DNA of 64,000 nt from Clostridia bacterium (GCA_017513525.1 JAFXFC010000049.1:1-64000); one strand, 5' to 3'; numbered from the stretch's first letter, positions 50,269-60,389 are shown. The notes: generated by a model from the letters alone, not told the origin. Numbers and translations are program-made.

Positions 50269-51604
50269 TATTATCACTCTCCGCTTTAATAATCAGATAC
50301 TCCGTTGTATGAGAATCAATACTTCTCAGAGAATCGACCCCTATATTTTCAACAAAAATCAAACCCTTTTCATCTGCTAAGACAAACTGTGAATCTCTCA
50401 ATTCAGACGGTATCTTCAATTCATTAAACAGTTTTTTTAATGTTTTTGAACATTTTCTCTTTCCGAGATGAAAAACATCTCCGCCTGCTCTTGAACGAAC
50501 AAAAAATTCATCACTGATTTTTTTGGCATCTGCGACATAGATATTTTTCTCTGAAGCAGGAATTTCATTTGAAAAATATATACTCAGTGATTTATCAGCG
50601 CAAATAACTGTTTTATTCTCTTCCCTATTAAGCTTAATGGGCTCAATAATTTTATTATCAAAAGGTTCATCTCTGTAAAATTTCTTGCCGTCGCAGGAAA
50701 ATTTAATAGCACCCGGAAGCATAACAGAAAATTCACAATTAATATTATTGACTATATGATCAATATGCCGCATCTCATAGTCAGCTTCACAGCAATTTTC
50801 AATATATTTTATCACGACTCTTTTCTGCATACTAAAAGGAAGCTTTGAAAGAGCCTCAGCGTCAACATATCCGTCAGCGGTTAAACATGCAGCATAATAA
50901 TTTTTTGCAGATTGTTCAAGAAATTCATTGTCAGAATTCAGACTTTTTATACATCTTAAGGCATTCGCTTCAAATGAAGGATTAATTTTTGACAATTGAG
51001 ATACAACATTATGACGGAATTTATTCCGTGTATATTCATCTGTCAAATTAGTGCTGTCTGTAACAAAGTCTATTGAATTAATCTCACAATATTCTTCAAT
51101 TTCATTGCGGGTAATATCTATTAAGGGTCTTACAATATTGCTTCTTACTGCAGGAATTGAACATAAACCGTTTAGTGATGAACCTCTTGAAAGATTCATA
51201 AGCATTGTTTCAATGCGGTCACTTGCTGTATGAGCAGTGGCAATAACATCTGCACCAAGAGAATTAAAAAATTCATAACGAAGGCGTCTTGCACATAGTT
51301 CTATGCTCTCCCCGCTCGTTTTTGCCACAGAGGACACATCAACTTTCAGGCAGTGAAAAGGAATATTATTGTTCTCACAAAAATCACGGACAAAATTTTC
51401 ATCTCTGTCCGCTTCGCCTTCACGGATACAGTGATTTATGTGAGCAGCCTCTACAGATATTCCCAAAATCTCTTTGCAATTTATGAGAAGATGTATAAGG
51501 CACATTGAATCAGCACCGCCTGACAAACCAACTAATACGGTGTTGCCCGCGGAAAACATCGAATGCTCATAAATTGTATTCAAAAACTTAGTTTTCATCG
51601 ACAT
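50261..51604 (-). CDS. tilS: tRNA(Ile)-lysidine synthase
   Basis: A 447-residue PP-loop ATPase that converts the wobble cytidine of the CAU-anticodon tRNA-Ile to lysidine so it reads AUA. The PP-loop is LVGLSGGADSMCL (about 22-34); further parts are AHINHCIREGEADRDE and IATAHTASDRIETMLMNL, then a C-terminal substrate domain (about 330-440). The start was placed at 51604, inside the end of dnaB, the best-spaced ATG after GAGA; 51598 is equally possible and gives MKTKFL. It overlaps dnaB by 17 bases. Confidence 0.92.
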   Translation of the reverse strand: MSMKTKFLNTIYEHSMFSAGNTVLVGLSGGADSMCLIHLLINCKEILGISVEAAHINHCIREGEADRDENFVRDFCENNNIPFHCLKVDVSSVAKTSGESIELCARRLRYEFFNSLGADVIATAHTASDRIETMLMNLSRGSSLNGLCSIPAVRSNIVRPLIDITRNEIEEYCEINSIDFVTDSTNLTDEYTRNKFRHNVVSQLSKINPSFEANALRCIKSLNSDNEFLEQSAKNYYAACLTADGYVDAEALSKLPFSMQKRVVIKYIENCCEADYEMRHIDHIVNNINCEFSVMLPGAIKFSCDGKKFYRDEPFDNKIIEPIKLNREENKTVICADKSLSIYFSNEIPASEKNIYVADAKKISDEFFVRSRAGGDVFHLGKRKCSKTLKKLFNELKIPSELRDSQFVLADEKGLIFVENIGVDSLRSIDSHTTEYLIIKAESDNNE

Positions 51605-52967
51605 TATTATTCTCAACGCAGGTATACAGAGTAAACTGCGGATTCCATGCAAGCTTAACAGAACCTGTAGGACCGTGTCTGTTTTTCTGCACAAGAAGCT
51701 CTGCTGTATTTACTTCAACAGCTTCGGGAGATTCCTTGTCATTTTTATAGTAATCTTCTCTGTAAAGCATAAGAACGATATCAGCATCCTGCTCAATTGA
51801 ACCAGATTCTCGAAGGTCGGCAAGCTGAGGTTTATGTGAGGAGCCTCGTCCTTCCGTACTTCTCGAAAGCTGAGCGCAAACCACAACAGGAATCATAAGG
51901 TCTTTCGCCATAAGCTTAAGGCTTCTTGTTATCTCAGTAACTTCCTGAACTCGGTTTTCTGATCTTTTGGCAGACTGCATAAGCTGAAGATAGTCAATAA
52001 ATACAGCGTCAACATTCTTAAGTCTGCGACATCTTGCTTTCATTTCAGGTACTGTAATATTTGAAGTATCATCAAAATACAACTGTACATCGGCAAGAAA
52101 AACACAAGCGGAGCTGAGTCTTTCCCATTCATTGGGAGTAAGATCGCCTTTTCTCATTTTCTGACTGGGAATGCGTGCTTCTGTTGATATTATTCTCTGA
52201 GCAAGCTGTTCTTTAGACATTTCAAGGGAAAAAAATAAAACTTTTCTACCTGATTTTACGGCAACATTTCGTGCCATATTAAGCGTAAAGCTTGTTTTAC
52301 CCATAGCAGGACGGGCACCAACAATTACAAGGTCGGAACGGTTAAGCCCGTTACACATTTTATCGAAATCGGGAAATCCCGTAGGCAAGCCTTTAAACTG
52401 TTCCTTATCCTCGGAATTAAGCTTATAAAGCGTGTCATAAACATCAGCAATAACATCACTGAGCTTAGACGGTCCTGCGACGGTTTTACCCTGTCTTATT
52501 TCATATATGCGCTGTTCCGCATTATCAAGGATTATATCTGCTTCTTCACCTGAATTTTCAGCAAGATCTATAATATCATTAGATACATTAACGAGAGTGC
52601 GTATGTAAAATTTATCCTTGATAATTTTACAGTAAGCCTCTACATTTGAAGTAGAGGGAACAATATCTGCTAATTGAAACAAATATGTTTTTCCGTCTTC
52701 TTCATTAGAAAAGACTTTTTCGGTTTTAAGCATTTCTAAGATAAGCAGCGGATCAATTACACCGGAGCCTGCCGCATCAATTGAAAGCATTGCCATATAA
52801 ATAGCCTTGTGCTGAGGTAAATAAAAATACTCTGCACGCACAAGCATAGAAACCGTCGGAAAGCATGACGGATCAATAAGCACACTACCGAGAATAGCCT
52901 GCTCTGCTTCAAGAGAAAATGATTTACTTGTAGCTGTTTCAACACCAGCAGAATCGGTTTTCTTCAT
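51588..52967 (-). CDS. dnaB: replicative DNA helicase DnaB
   Basis: A 459-residue hexameric replication helicase. The N-terminal collar (about 15-120) contains EQAILGSVL; the RecA-like motor has Walker A GARPAMGKTSFTLNMA, Walker B VFIDYLQLM, and RSTEGRGSSHKPQLADLRESGSIEQDADIV-type text near the end (late motifs H4/R). It unwinds DNA at the fork and loads primase. It lies 17 bases after rplI in the common gdpP-rplI-dnaB order of Firmicutes. Confidence 0.96.
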   Translation of the reverse strand: MKKTDSAGVETATSKSFSLEAEQAILGSVLIDPSCFPTVSMLVRAEYFYLPQHKAIYMAMLSIDAAGSGVIDPLLILEMLKTEKVFSNEEDGKTYLFQLADIVPSTSNVEAYCKIIKDKFYIRTLVNVSNDIIDLAENSGEEADIILDNAEQRIYEIRQGKTVAGPSKLSDVIADVYDTLYKLNSEDKEQFKGLPTGFPDFDKMCNGLNRSDLVIVGARPAMGKTSFTLNMARNVAVKSGRKVLFFSLEMSKEQLAQRIISTEARIPSQKMRKGDLTPNEWERLSSACVFLADVQLYFDDTSNITVPEMKARCRRLKNVDAVFIDYLQLMQSAKRSENRVQEVTEITRSLKLMAKDLMIPVVVCAQLSRSTEGRGSSHKPQLADLRESGSIEQDADIVLMLYREDYYKNDKESPEAVEVNTAELLVQKNRHGPTGSVKLAWNPQFTLYTCVENNNVDEN

Positions 52968-52984
52968 GTGAGCACCTCAAAAAT

Positions 52985-53425
52985 TTATTCACCAACAACA
53001 ATAAAGACCTTTGCAGAAATGCCTGTATAAACTTTTACGGTGCACTCAAAAGTACCGAAGCTTCTGATATCTTCTATAACAATTTTCTTTTTATCAATAT
53101 CAATGTTGAACAGTTTTTTGATTTGCTCTGCAACTTCTTTAGATGTAACCGAACCGAAAAGACGGCCGTTCGCACCTGCCTTTGCTGAAATTTTGATACT
53201 TTTGCCTTCAAGAGTTTTTGCAGCAGCTTCAGCATTTGCTTTTTCAACAGCAAGATGATGAGCCTTTGCCATCTCTCTGTTTTTAAGCTCGTTCATTGCA
53301 GTAGCATCTGCAACAACAGCTATTTTTCTCGGAATAAGAAAATTTTTGGCATATCCGTCGGAAACATTGACAAGTTCACCTTTTTTTCCGAGATCCTTAA
53401 CATCCTGATTGAGAATGACTTTCAT
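52985..53425 (-). CDS. rplI: 50S ribosomal protein L9
   Basis: A 146-residue L9. The N-terminal rRNA-binding domain reads MKVILNQDVKDLGKKGELVNVSDGYAKNFL and IPRKIAV, a long connecting helix follows (about 45-75), and the C-terminal domain has ANGRLFGSVTSKEVAEQI. Full length for the family (about 148). AAGGAGG-like bases precede the ATG. It sits between gdpP and dnaB. Confidence 0.96.
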   Translation of the reverse strand: MKVILNQDVKDLGKKGELVNVSDGYAKNFLIPRKIAVVADATAMNELKNREMAKAHHLAVEKANAEAAAKTLEGKSIKISAKAGANGRLFGSVTSKEVAEQIKKLFNIDIDKKKIVIEDIRSFGTFECTVKVYTGISAKVFIVVGE

Positions 53426-53455
53426 AAATTTTAACCTCCTTAAGCAGCAAGTTGT

Positions 53456-55423
53456 TTACTTATTATTTTTTATATATGCTTTAACAGCGTCATTTAACTT
53501 TTGAACAAATAAATCAATTGAGATATCCGAGCATTGACAAGCTGCCATGCTGTGATGACCGCCGCCGCCGAATGCCTCCATTATAAGCTGAACATTGATA
53601 ACACCGAAAGAGCGTGCCGATACATTTATCACATCATCCTGCACATAGACGACAAATGAAGCATCAACACCTTCAATATTCAGCAGCTCATCTGCTGCTT
53701 TAGAAGCAATCAGACGGGATATTGTCTGATCTTTATCGGCAACAGAAATAACATATCTGTCATAAAATTCAGCAGAAGATATAAGCTTACTTACACTTAC
53801 ATTTTCTTCAACAGTTCCTGCAAAAAGTTTTTTTACGGTAACGGTATCCATTTTGCAATCCTTAAGATATGCCGCCGCTTCAAATGTACGAACTCCAACA
53901 CGAAGAGTATAATTTTTGGTATCAAGAATAATACCTGAAAGCAATGCTTCAGCTTCATGGGGAGTAAGCTTCGCAGAAACGGGAGAATACTGAACAAGCT
54001 CCGTTACCATTTCGCATGCCGATGAGGCATACGGTTCATGGAATTCCAATGCGACAGAATCAATATAATCAACAGTTTTCCTGTGATGATCAATAAGAAT
54101 AGTACATTTGGATTTTTTAAGTATTTCAGGAGACTCAACAAGCTGAGCACGCATGGTATCAGTTATCACTAACAATGCATCATCTGTAAAGATCTCTGCC
54201 GCCTTTTCCGGTGAAATAAAGTTTATTCCTGAATTTTCTTTTTCCAATAAATCTATTAAAGGTAATGCAAGAGATGTTTTTCTGTTAACAATTATATAGG
54301 CAGGCTTAGATGTTGCACGTGCAATTGCAGATATTCCGACACACGCACCAATCGCATCATAATCAGAGAAAGAATGTCCCATAACAAAAACAGCAGAACA
54401 TTTTTCTATGTATTCGCATAATGCAGCAGAAATAATTCTTGATTTGATTTTTCCGCGCTTTTCTTTTCTGCTTGTTGTTCCGCCGAAAAACTTGTAATCA
54501 TCACCAAGCTTTACAGCTACCTGGTCTCCGCCTCGGCCTCTTGCCATATCAAGAGCCTGTCTTGCATTATTCTCACTCTCGGCAAAGGTTCTTTCCTTTC
54601 CGACTCCGACAGAAAGAGTGATATCAACCTCCTGATTACTGTATCTGTACAATCTGATTTTATCAAGAATGCTGAATTTATTCTTAATCATATGATCAAG
54701 ATTTGATATTTCTGTAATCGCAAAAAATTTACCGTCGGAAAATTTTCTGAAAATACACTTATTTTCAACAAGCCATTTTGTTATTTCTCTTTCGATATCT
54801 GAAACAACAGCATAATAATCTGCATGGTCAAGAACATCTTCGGTATGTTCAAGAGAATCAACATTGATTAGTAATACCGCAGGTCGTGTAATCTTAAATT
54901 CTTTACGGATTCTTTTTAATTCCGTATCATCGATAAAATATAATGCAACTGCATTTTCCCCAATGCGGGAAGGAAATACCGTATAATGAGAATCAACAGT
55001 CGATATTTCAAAAGACGAAAAATTACTGTCAAGCAAAAACTCATCGGCATTAGTTATAAATGTTTTTATATTGTTACTGTACTTCTCTCCGATTCCATTT
55101 ATAATCGCATCAAACAATGAATTAAACCATTCTATTTTACCATTATTATCAATAACAACAAGAGGAAACGGAAATGCCGATGTCATGCCACCGATATTTC
55201 CTGTTTCACTCAGACTGTTTTCTATGCTGTGAAACAGATCCTTCTTTCTGTCTGCAGTATAAGAAAGCCATTTTAAGGCACCGACAGCAATGGCAATTAT
55301 TATAATAAGCTCTGCTATTGCCACAGTTTTTGAATAAATAAAAGTGATTCCGCTTACGAGGGTTGCAAATAATATAATGGCAATAGTAAAAGGATTATTT
55401 TTTAATACATCTTTAAATCTCAC
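53456..55423 (-). CDS. gdpP: GdpP-type c-di-AMP phosphodiesterase (DHH family)
   Basis: A 655-residue membrane signalling enzyme. Two spans at about 14-52, then a PAS-like domain (about 85-170), a degenerate GGDEF domain (about 173-300) and a DHH-DHHA1 phosphodiesterase. Catalytic residues appear in GHSFSDYDAIGA, ITDTMR, LIDHHRKTVDYID and the DHHA1 GGGGHHSMAACQ. The order is that of GdpP/YybT, which hydrolyses c-di-AMP to pApA and helps set potassium and wall homeostasis. It lies between rnj and rplI; the reversed gene pair is common in Bacillota. Confidence 0.94.
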   Translation of the reverse strand: MRFKDVLKNNPFTIAIILFATLVSGITFIYSKTVAIAELIIIIAIAVGALKWLSYTADRKKDLFHSIENSLSETGNIGGMTSAFPFPLVVIDNNGKIEWFNSLFDAIINGIGEKYSNNIKTFITNADEFLLDSNFSSFEISTVDSHYTVFPSRIGENAVALYFIDDTELKRIRKEFKITRPAVLLINVDSLEHTEDVLDHADYYAVVSDIEREITKWLVENKCIFRKFSDGKFFAITEISNLDHMIKNKFSILDKIRLYRYSNQEVDITLSVGVGKERTFAESENNARQALDMARGRGGDQVAVKLGDDYKFFGGTTSRKEKRGKIKSRIISAALCEYIEKCSAVFVMGHSFSDYDAIGACVGISAIARATSKPAYIIVNRKTSLALPLIDLLEKENSGINFISPEKAAEIFTDDALLVITDTMRAQLVESPEILKKSKCTILIDHHRKTVDYIDSVALEFHEPYASSACEMVTELVQYSPVSAKLTPHEAEALLSGIILDTKNYTLRVGVRTFEAAAYLKDCKMDTVTVKKLFAGTVEENVSVSKLISSAEFYDRYVISVADKDQTISRLIASKAADELLNIEGVDASFVVYVQDDVINVSARSFGVINVQLIMEAFGGGGHHSMAACQCSDISIDLFVQKLNDAVKAYIKNNK

Positions 55424-55447
55424 TCAAACACCCCTATAAATTCTGAA

Positions 55448-57346
55448 TCATACTGCAAGAACCGTAACGATAACGATAGGTGAACGTCTGGTCTTATCGA
55501 ATATTGCTTTTGTAATGCTTTCTTTAAGCTTTGTTTTTAATGTGTAAATATCCATATTTACGCTTCTGACATAATCATAAAATACTTTTTCACAAGCTCG
55601 ATTCACAAAAGAAACCAATTCATTTGAATTGTTTTCAAAAACAAATCCCTTTGTCTGCACATCAATTTCAGTTACGAGCTCTCCCGAATAAGCATCGGTT
55701 ACAGCGGTTACGACTACCACACCGTCGGTAGACAGATTTTTTCTGTCACGAAGTATGGATTTCCCTACATCGCATACACCTGTACCGTCAACAAAAACTC
55801 TTCCTACAGGAACACTTGAATTTGAATCAATGAAAAGTTCAGAAACTTCAATAACTGCTCCGAGATCGGGAACAACTATATTCTCTTTCGGAATTCCCAC
55901 GCTTGATGCAGTGGCGGCATGGCGTCTTAAATGCTTTTGCTCACCGTGAACGGGAATAAAGAATTTCGGCTTAACCAAATTTAGTATAAGTTTCTGTTCT
56001 TCCTGTGCCGCATGTCCCGAAACATGAATTCCGAGATTTTTTTCATATATAACCTCAGCACCGAGCTTCATTAATTCATTGATTGTGTTTGCAACGGTTT
56101 TTTCGTTTCCGGGAATCGGAGTGGCGGAAATAATAACAAAGTCATTGCTGTCAATGGTAACTTTTTTATGATCTCCCAATGCCATTCTTGACAATGCAGA
56201 CATAGGCTCACCCTGACTGCCGGTTGTTATTATTACAACATCTTCATCACGGTAATTGCGAAGCTTATCAATAGGCAGAATAACACCATCAGAAGCATGC
56301 ATATAACCTAAATCTACGCTGATTGCAGTAGCATTTTCAAGGCTTCTTCCTGAAAGAAATATTTTTCTTCCGATTTTTTCCGAAGCATCGATTATCTGCT
56401 GAATTCTGTGAATATTTGAAGCAAAGGAAGCGACTATGATCCTCTTTCCTTGTGCCCTTCTGAACAGCATTTCAAGAGTTTCACCCACATTTTTTTCACT
56501 GGGTGTATATCCGGGGCGCTCGGAATTAGTCGAATCCGAAAGAAGACATAAAACACCCTCATTACCTAATTCAGCGAATTTTGAAAGGTCAATAACGCCG
56601 CCGTCAATGGGTGTGTTATCTATCTTGAAATCTCCTGTGTGAACAATAGTACCCGCACCGCACTTTATCGCAAATGCAAGTGCATCGGGAATTGAATGAT
56701 TGACATGGATAGCCTCAACTGTAAATTCACCGACATCAACACTTTTTCCGGGTTCAATTACCTCAATTTTACATTTATTAAGAATTCTGTGCTCTTTAAG
56801 CTTTGCTGAAATCAAGCCTGCAGTAAGACATGTGCAGTATACAGGTACATTTACTGCTTTTAATAAATACGGAAGACCGCCTATATGGTCTTCATGGGCA
56901 TGAGTAATAAAAACAGACTTTATTCTGTCTTTATTTCTTTCAACATAAGTGATATCGGGTAAAACATAGTCAATACCGGGCATATCTGCATCAGGGAATG
57001 ACATACCGCAGTCAACGATAATCATTTCATCGTTATACTCGAAGAGCGTAAGATTCTTACCTATCTCATTAATTCCGCCCAAAAACTTGATTTTAACAGA
57101 GGACGGTTTTTCCTTTAATTCACGAGGAGAAATTGAATCATATAAATTGAGCCCCGAAGCATTTTTTCCGTAATTTTTCGGTCTTTTTGAATAACTTTTC
57201 TTTGACTGCTTTTTATGTGTATCTTTTACAGTATCCTTTGTGGCATTGCTTTTATACTTTTTATGATTTCTTACAGCATTCTTTTTATTTGCAGATGCCG
57301 GTGCTGAAGAATGTGTATTTCCGGCTTTTGAATTACTATTCTGCAT
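55448..57346 (-). CDS. rnj: ribonuclease J
   Basis: A 632-residue RNase J. A Lys/Asn-rich N-terminal tail (about 1-70) precedes the metallo-beta-lactamase core with VFITHAHEDHIGG, TGDFKID, the beta-CASP domain with SNIHRIQQI and ISATPIPGNE, and HVSGHAAQEE. It acts as endo- and 5'-exoribonuclease in mRNA decay and 16S rRNA maturation. The usual length is about 555, so the extra is the basic tail, which may aid RNA binding. Confidence 0.95.
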   Translation of the reverse strand: MQNSNSKAGNTHSSAPASANKKNAVRNHKKYKSNATKDTVKDTHKKQSKKSYSKRPKNYGKNASGLNLYDSISPRELKEKPSSVKIKFLGGINEIGKNLTLFEYNDEMIIVDCGMSFPDADMPGIDYVLPDITYVERNKDRIKSVFITHAHEDHIGGLPYLLKAVNVPVYCTCLTAGLISAKLKEHRILNKCKIEVIEPGKSVDVGEFTVEAIHVNHSIPDALAFAIKCGAGTIVHTGDFKIDNTPIDGGVIDLSKFAELGNEGVLCLLSDSTNSERPGYTPSEKNVGETLEMLFRRAQGKRIIVASFASNIHRIQQIIDASEKIGRKIFLSGRSLENATAISVDLGYMHASDGVILPIDKLRNYRDEDVVIITTGSQGEPMSALSRMALGDHKKVTIDSNDFVIISATPIPGNEKTVANTINELMKLGAEVIYEKNLGIHVSGHAAQEEQKLILNLVKPKFFIPVHGEQKHLRRHAATASSVGIPKENIVVPDLGAVIEVSELFIDSNSSVPVGRVFVDGTGVCDVGKSILRDRKNLSTDGVVVVTAVTDAYSGELVTEIDVQTKGFVFENNSNELVSFVNRACEKVFYDYVRSVNMDIYTLKTKLKESITKAIFDKTRRSPIVIVTVLAV

Positions 57347-57373
57347 ATTTTCTCCTTAAAAATTTATATGTAA

Positions 57374-57390
57374 CATCCGACAAGCGGATG
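57374..57390 (-). repeat. small hairpin before rnj
   Basis: CATCCG (57374-57379) / CGGATG (57385-57390); reading leftward it is followed by TTACATATAAATTTTT, so it is a weak terminator between the nucleotidyltransferase gene and rnj, or a leader hairpin of rnj. Confidence 0.4.
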
Positions 57391-57426
57391 ATTGTGCTGC
57401 AAATCTGCAAAACTTATCACTTTATA

Positions 57427-59745
57427 TTACAACTTTTGGTTTCCTTTGTCAATATTACCGTTTTTTATTTTTTCGGATATAAAAACGGCTATTTCTTTTG
57501 CGCTTTCCATATCGACGGCTTCAACAAGCAGTCTTATACGGTTTGCGTTCCCCATTTGTCTGAGTCTTGCTTTTCCGTTTCTTTTTTCTAAAATATAATA
57601 TATATCACTGCCGTGTCTCTCGGCTCCGCAATTATTTATTGCATTCCTTAGAAGCGAGGGTTCCCCTTCAAATTCAATTATACTTTTTCTTAATGCAAAA
57701 TCTTTCTGATATTCAAATAACTGCATAAGAGAAATATCAGCTGAATTCATAATATTAATGAGCTTTGCAAACATCATTACAGGGTCAAAGCACCATATAT
57801 TATTCAGAATATCTTCTTTACTCGGAAGCTCGTTTTTAGGATTGCAGTCAAAAACTCTTATAACTTTTGAATCATATTTTTCTGCAATTTCTTCAATAAA
57901 ACTCGGAGCTTCCTCAGGAATAATAACAGTTTTTCCGTCAGCTAATTCTATTTCACACAACAATGCAAGAATTCTGTCGGAGGAATAAAATTTTTCGTTT
58001 TCAATGATATACATATCCGTTCCGCCTGAATTTATAAGCACCTGAACAGTATTGCGGTTTTCCTTATTGCTTCTTGCGAAATTTTTCTTAAAAAGCTCTT
58101 GAATATGCTTATTTTCAGTTTCTAAATATACATCAAGCTTTATCTGCTCTTTGCCGCACAGTTTTCTGAAATACGATTCATATACAGTTGAAAACAGTTT
58201 TAGATTATATATTTCTTTATATTCTTCATTTTTGCCGAAATTAAATGAAGAAAACCTGAAGTTATTATTGATCTGTCTTGCTGTGCGGGAGCTTACAGGC
58301 ATACCGTATTTTCCGAAAAATGATATATTTAACACATCACCGCTTGTTGACACATAAACAAAAGCATCCAACGAACAGTATGCAGAATAAAAATAAGACT
58401 GCAGCTTAAACATATCACTGAAATCGTAGCAGAACTTGCCGCAGGTCCTGATACCTGCCATTATCAAGTCCCTATAAATATTAGAGCATTCTTTCCCGTC
58501 ACAGCCTACACCGATTTTTTCAATTTCCTTTAAGCTCGCCACAGCTTGACCGAGCTTTGCCGCATCACTGACGGTAAACTGAGAATTTATTTTACCCGAA
58601 ATACCGAAAATATCAAATTCTATTGAAGAAGGGGTTTCATAAAACATGTCGCCCGACACAACAGATTCGGCTTCTATTCTTCTACCGGGCCAGATTCTAC
58701 TGCCGGTGAGTATCCTCGAAAACCGGCCGATAGTACATCCGTAAGCAAATACGGAATTTTCTTCAATAGAGCAGTTATCGGATACCTTTACGCAATCAGC
58801 CGCTATGCAATACTTCATGTCACAATGACTTCCGAGAGAGCATCCGTTTCCCAATACTACGCCTTCGAGATTACAGTTTTCACCTATCTCACAGTTATCG
58901 CTGATCACACAGAAAGGCCCGATAAAACTCCCTTTTCCGATTTTTACATTTTCACCAATAAGACACGGTGCTGTGATTGTCACGCCGTTTTCCAAAACAG
59001 TATCATTATCATAAAATTTATTGTTAAAAATGAAATTTTGAAATTTTCTGTCAAGAATATCCTTGGTTATCTTTAAATACGCTGAGAATTCTCCCATATC
59101 TCCCCAATAGCCTTTAGTATCATAGCACATAAAACGCAGATCACTCTTAAAAACTTCGGGGAACAGATTTTCAGAAAAATCATAAAAACGATTTTCGGGA
59201 ATCATATCTATTATTTTACCTTTAAGTATATATATTCCTGTATTTACCAGATTACCGTCTGCCTGCTCCCATGTAGGCTTTTCTATAAATGAGCTGATGC
59301 TACCGTCTGCATCACATACAATTACTCCGTATTCTCTGGGATCTGTGACATTTATTCCGCATACTGTAATATCCGAGTCAGAAGCAACATGATAATCATA
59401 AATTCTTTTAAGATCAAAGTCAAAAATATTGTCACCGCTTAAAACAAGAACATCATCATCTGTCTTTTTTATGCAGTTCTTTACCCCGCCTGCAGTTCCT
59501 AATGGAGCGGTTTCTATAAAAAAATTGATAGAGGCATTATACTTTTTGTTTTCACAATATTCAATTATTTCACTCGCCATGTACCCTAAAGATAAATAAA
59601 TTTCAGAAATACCGCTCATAATCAGTTTTTCGATTATAATATCAAGCACCGGTCTGTTTAAGATCCTCACCATAGGCTTCGGCATACTTTCGGTTATCGG
59701 TCTTAACCGACTGCCGATACCACCGCACATAATTACAGCTATCAC
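57427..59745 (-). CDS. sugar nucleotidyltransferase with degenerate phosphomannomutase domain
   Basis: A 772-residue fusion. Residues 1-230 are a nucleotidyltransferase of the mannose-1-phosphate guanylyl/glucose-1-phosphate type: MIAVIMCGGIGSRLRPITES, VLVLSGDN, NTGIYIL. A left-handed beta-helix follows (about 250-365). The C-terminal third has the outline of a phosphomannomutase, but the phosphoserine motif reads STSGDV, the metal motif DGDADR reads NSGGTD, and the phosphate loop is lost. So the mutase half should be inactive. The GTG at 59745 with AAAGG 9 bases before gives the family's normal MIAVIM; the ATG at 59754 touches that site. Confidence 0.85.
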   Translation of the reverse strand: MIAVIMCGGIGSRLRPITESMPKPMVRILNRPVLDIIIEKLIMSGISEIYLSLGYMASEIIEYCENKKYNASINFFIETAPLGTAGGVKNCIKKTDDDVLVLSGDNIFDFDLKRIYDYHVASDSDITVCGINVTDPREYGVIVCDADGSISSFIEKPTWEQADGNLVNTGIYILKGKIIDMIPENRFYDFSENLFPEVFKSDLRFMCYDTKGYWGDMGEFSAYLKITKDILDRKFQNFIFNNKFYDNDTVLENGVTITAPCLIGENVKIGKGSFIGPFCVISDNCEIGENCNLEGVVLGNGCSLGSHCDMKYCIAADCVKVSDNCSIEENSVFAYGCTIGRFSRILTGSRIWPGRRIEAESVVSGDMFYETPSSIEFDIFGISGKINSQFTVSDAAKLGQAVASLKEIEKIGVGCDGKECSNIYRDLIMAGIRTCGKFCYDFSDMFKLQSYFYSAYCSLDAFVYVSTSGDVLNISFFGKYGMPVSSRTARQINNNFRFSSFNFGKNEEYKEIYNLKLFSTVYESYFRKLCGKEQIKLDVYLETENKHIQELFKKNFARSNKENRNTVQVLINSGGTDMYIIENEKFYSSDRILALLCEIELADGKTVIIPEEAPSFIEEIAEKYDSKVIRVFDCNPKNELPSKEDILNNIWCFDPVMMFAKLINIMNSADISLMQLFEYQKDFALRKSIIEFEGEPSLLRNAINNCGAERHGSDIYYILEKRNGKARLRQMGNANRIRLLVEAVDMESAKEIAVFISEKIKNGNIDKGNQKL

Positions 59746-59814
59746 AAATATCATCCTTTCGAAAACAAATCAAAAATATTATTAGCAATCTTACGATAAA
59801 TTAGTCATTAGTAA

Positions 59815-59843
59815 TTGCAAACTTTGAAAAACAATGTTAAAAT
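59815..59843 (+). promoter_or_regulatory. promoter of rnhA
   Basis: TTGCAA (59815-59820), a 17-base spacer and TAAAAT (59838-59843). Confidence 0.65.
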
Positions 59844-59874
59844 CTAAATAAGTAATCTATCGGAGATATAAATC

Positions 59875-60312
59875 ATGGAAAATGTTATGCTATATACAGA
59901 CGGAGCGTGTTCGGGAAATCCCGGTCCCGGAGGGTTTTGCGCCATACTGACTATAGGTGAACACTCAAAAATCATTTCGGGTGCAGAACTTAATACAACA
60001 AACAACCGAATGGAGCTTAAGGCTGTTATTGAAGGCTTAAAAGCTCTTAAAAGACCTTGTGAGGTAACGGTTGTATCTGACTCAAAATATGTATGCGATG
60101 CTATCAATCAGAAATGGCTTGAGTCATGGATCAAAAAAAACTGGAAAAAATCCGACGGGAAGCCAGTTTTAAATCCCGAGCTGTGGCAAGAGCTCAATAG
60201 CTTATTAAATCTGCATTCGGTAACCTTTCAGTGGATAAAAGGCCATGCAGGGCATCCGTATAATGAAAAATGCGATCAGATAGCCGTAAGCGAATATAAG
60301 AAACTGATATAA
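59875..60312 (+). CDS. rnhA: ribonuclease HI
   Basis: A 145-residue RNase HI, cutting the RNA strand of RNA-DNA hybrids. Catalytic acids are in LYTDGACSGNPGPGG (Asp), NRMELKAVIEGL (Glu), VVSDSKYVCDAI (Asp) and KCDQIAV (last Asp); the HAGHP His lies in IKGHAGHPYNEKCDQ. The Lys/Trp-rich handle (WLESWIKKNWKK) is typical. It is a single gene with its own promoter and terminator. Confidence 0.96.
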   Translation: MENVMLYTDGACSGNPGPGGFCAILTIGEHSKIISGAELNTTNNRMELKAVIEGLKALKRPCEVTVVSDSKYVCDAINQKWLESWIKKNWKKSDGKPVLNPELWQELNSLLNLHSVTFQWIKGHAGHPYNEKCDQIAVSEYKKLI

Positions 60313-60315
60313 TTT

Positions 60316-60355
60316 ATGCCGTCATTCAAAGAATAATTCTTTGCAATGACGGCAT
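60316..60355. terminator. long bidirectional terminator between rnhA and spoIVA
   Basis: ATGCCGTCATT and AATGACGGCAT arms enclose a second pair CAAAGAA/TTCTTTG; together about 18 pairs with one bulge. The tail on the plus side is TATTTACTTT. Confidence 0.8.
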
Positions 60356-60389
60356 TATTTACTTTATAACAAATTCCTTTTACAAAAAA

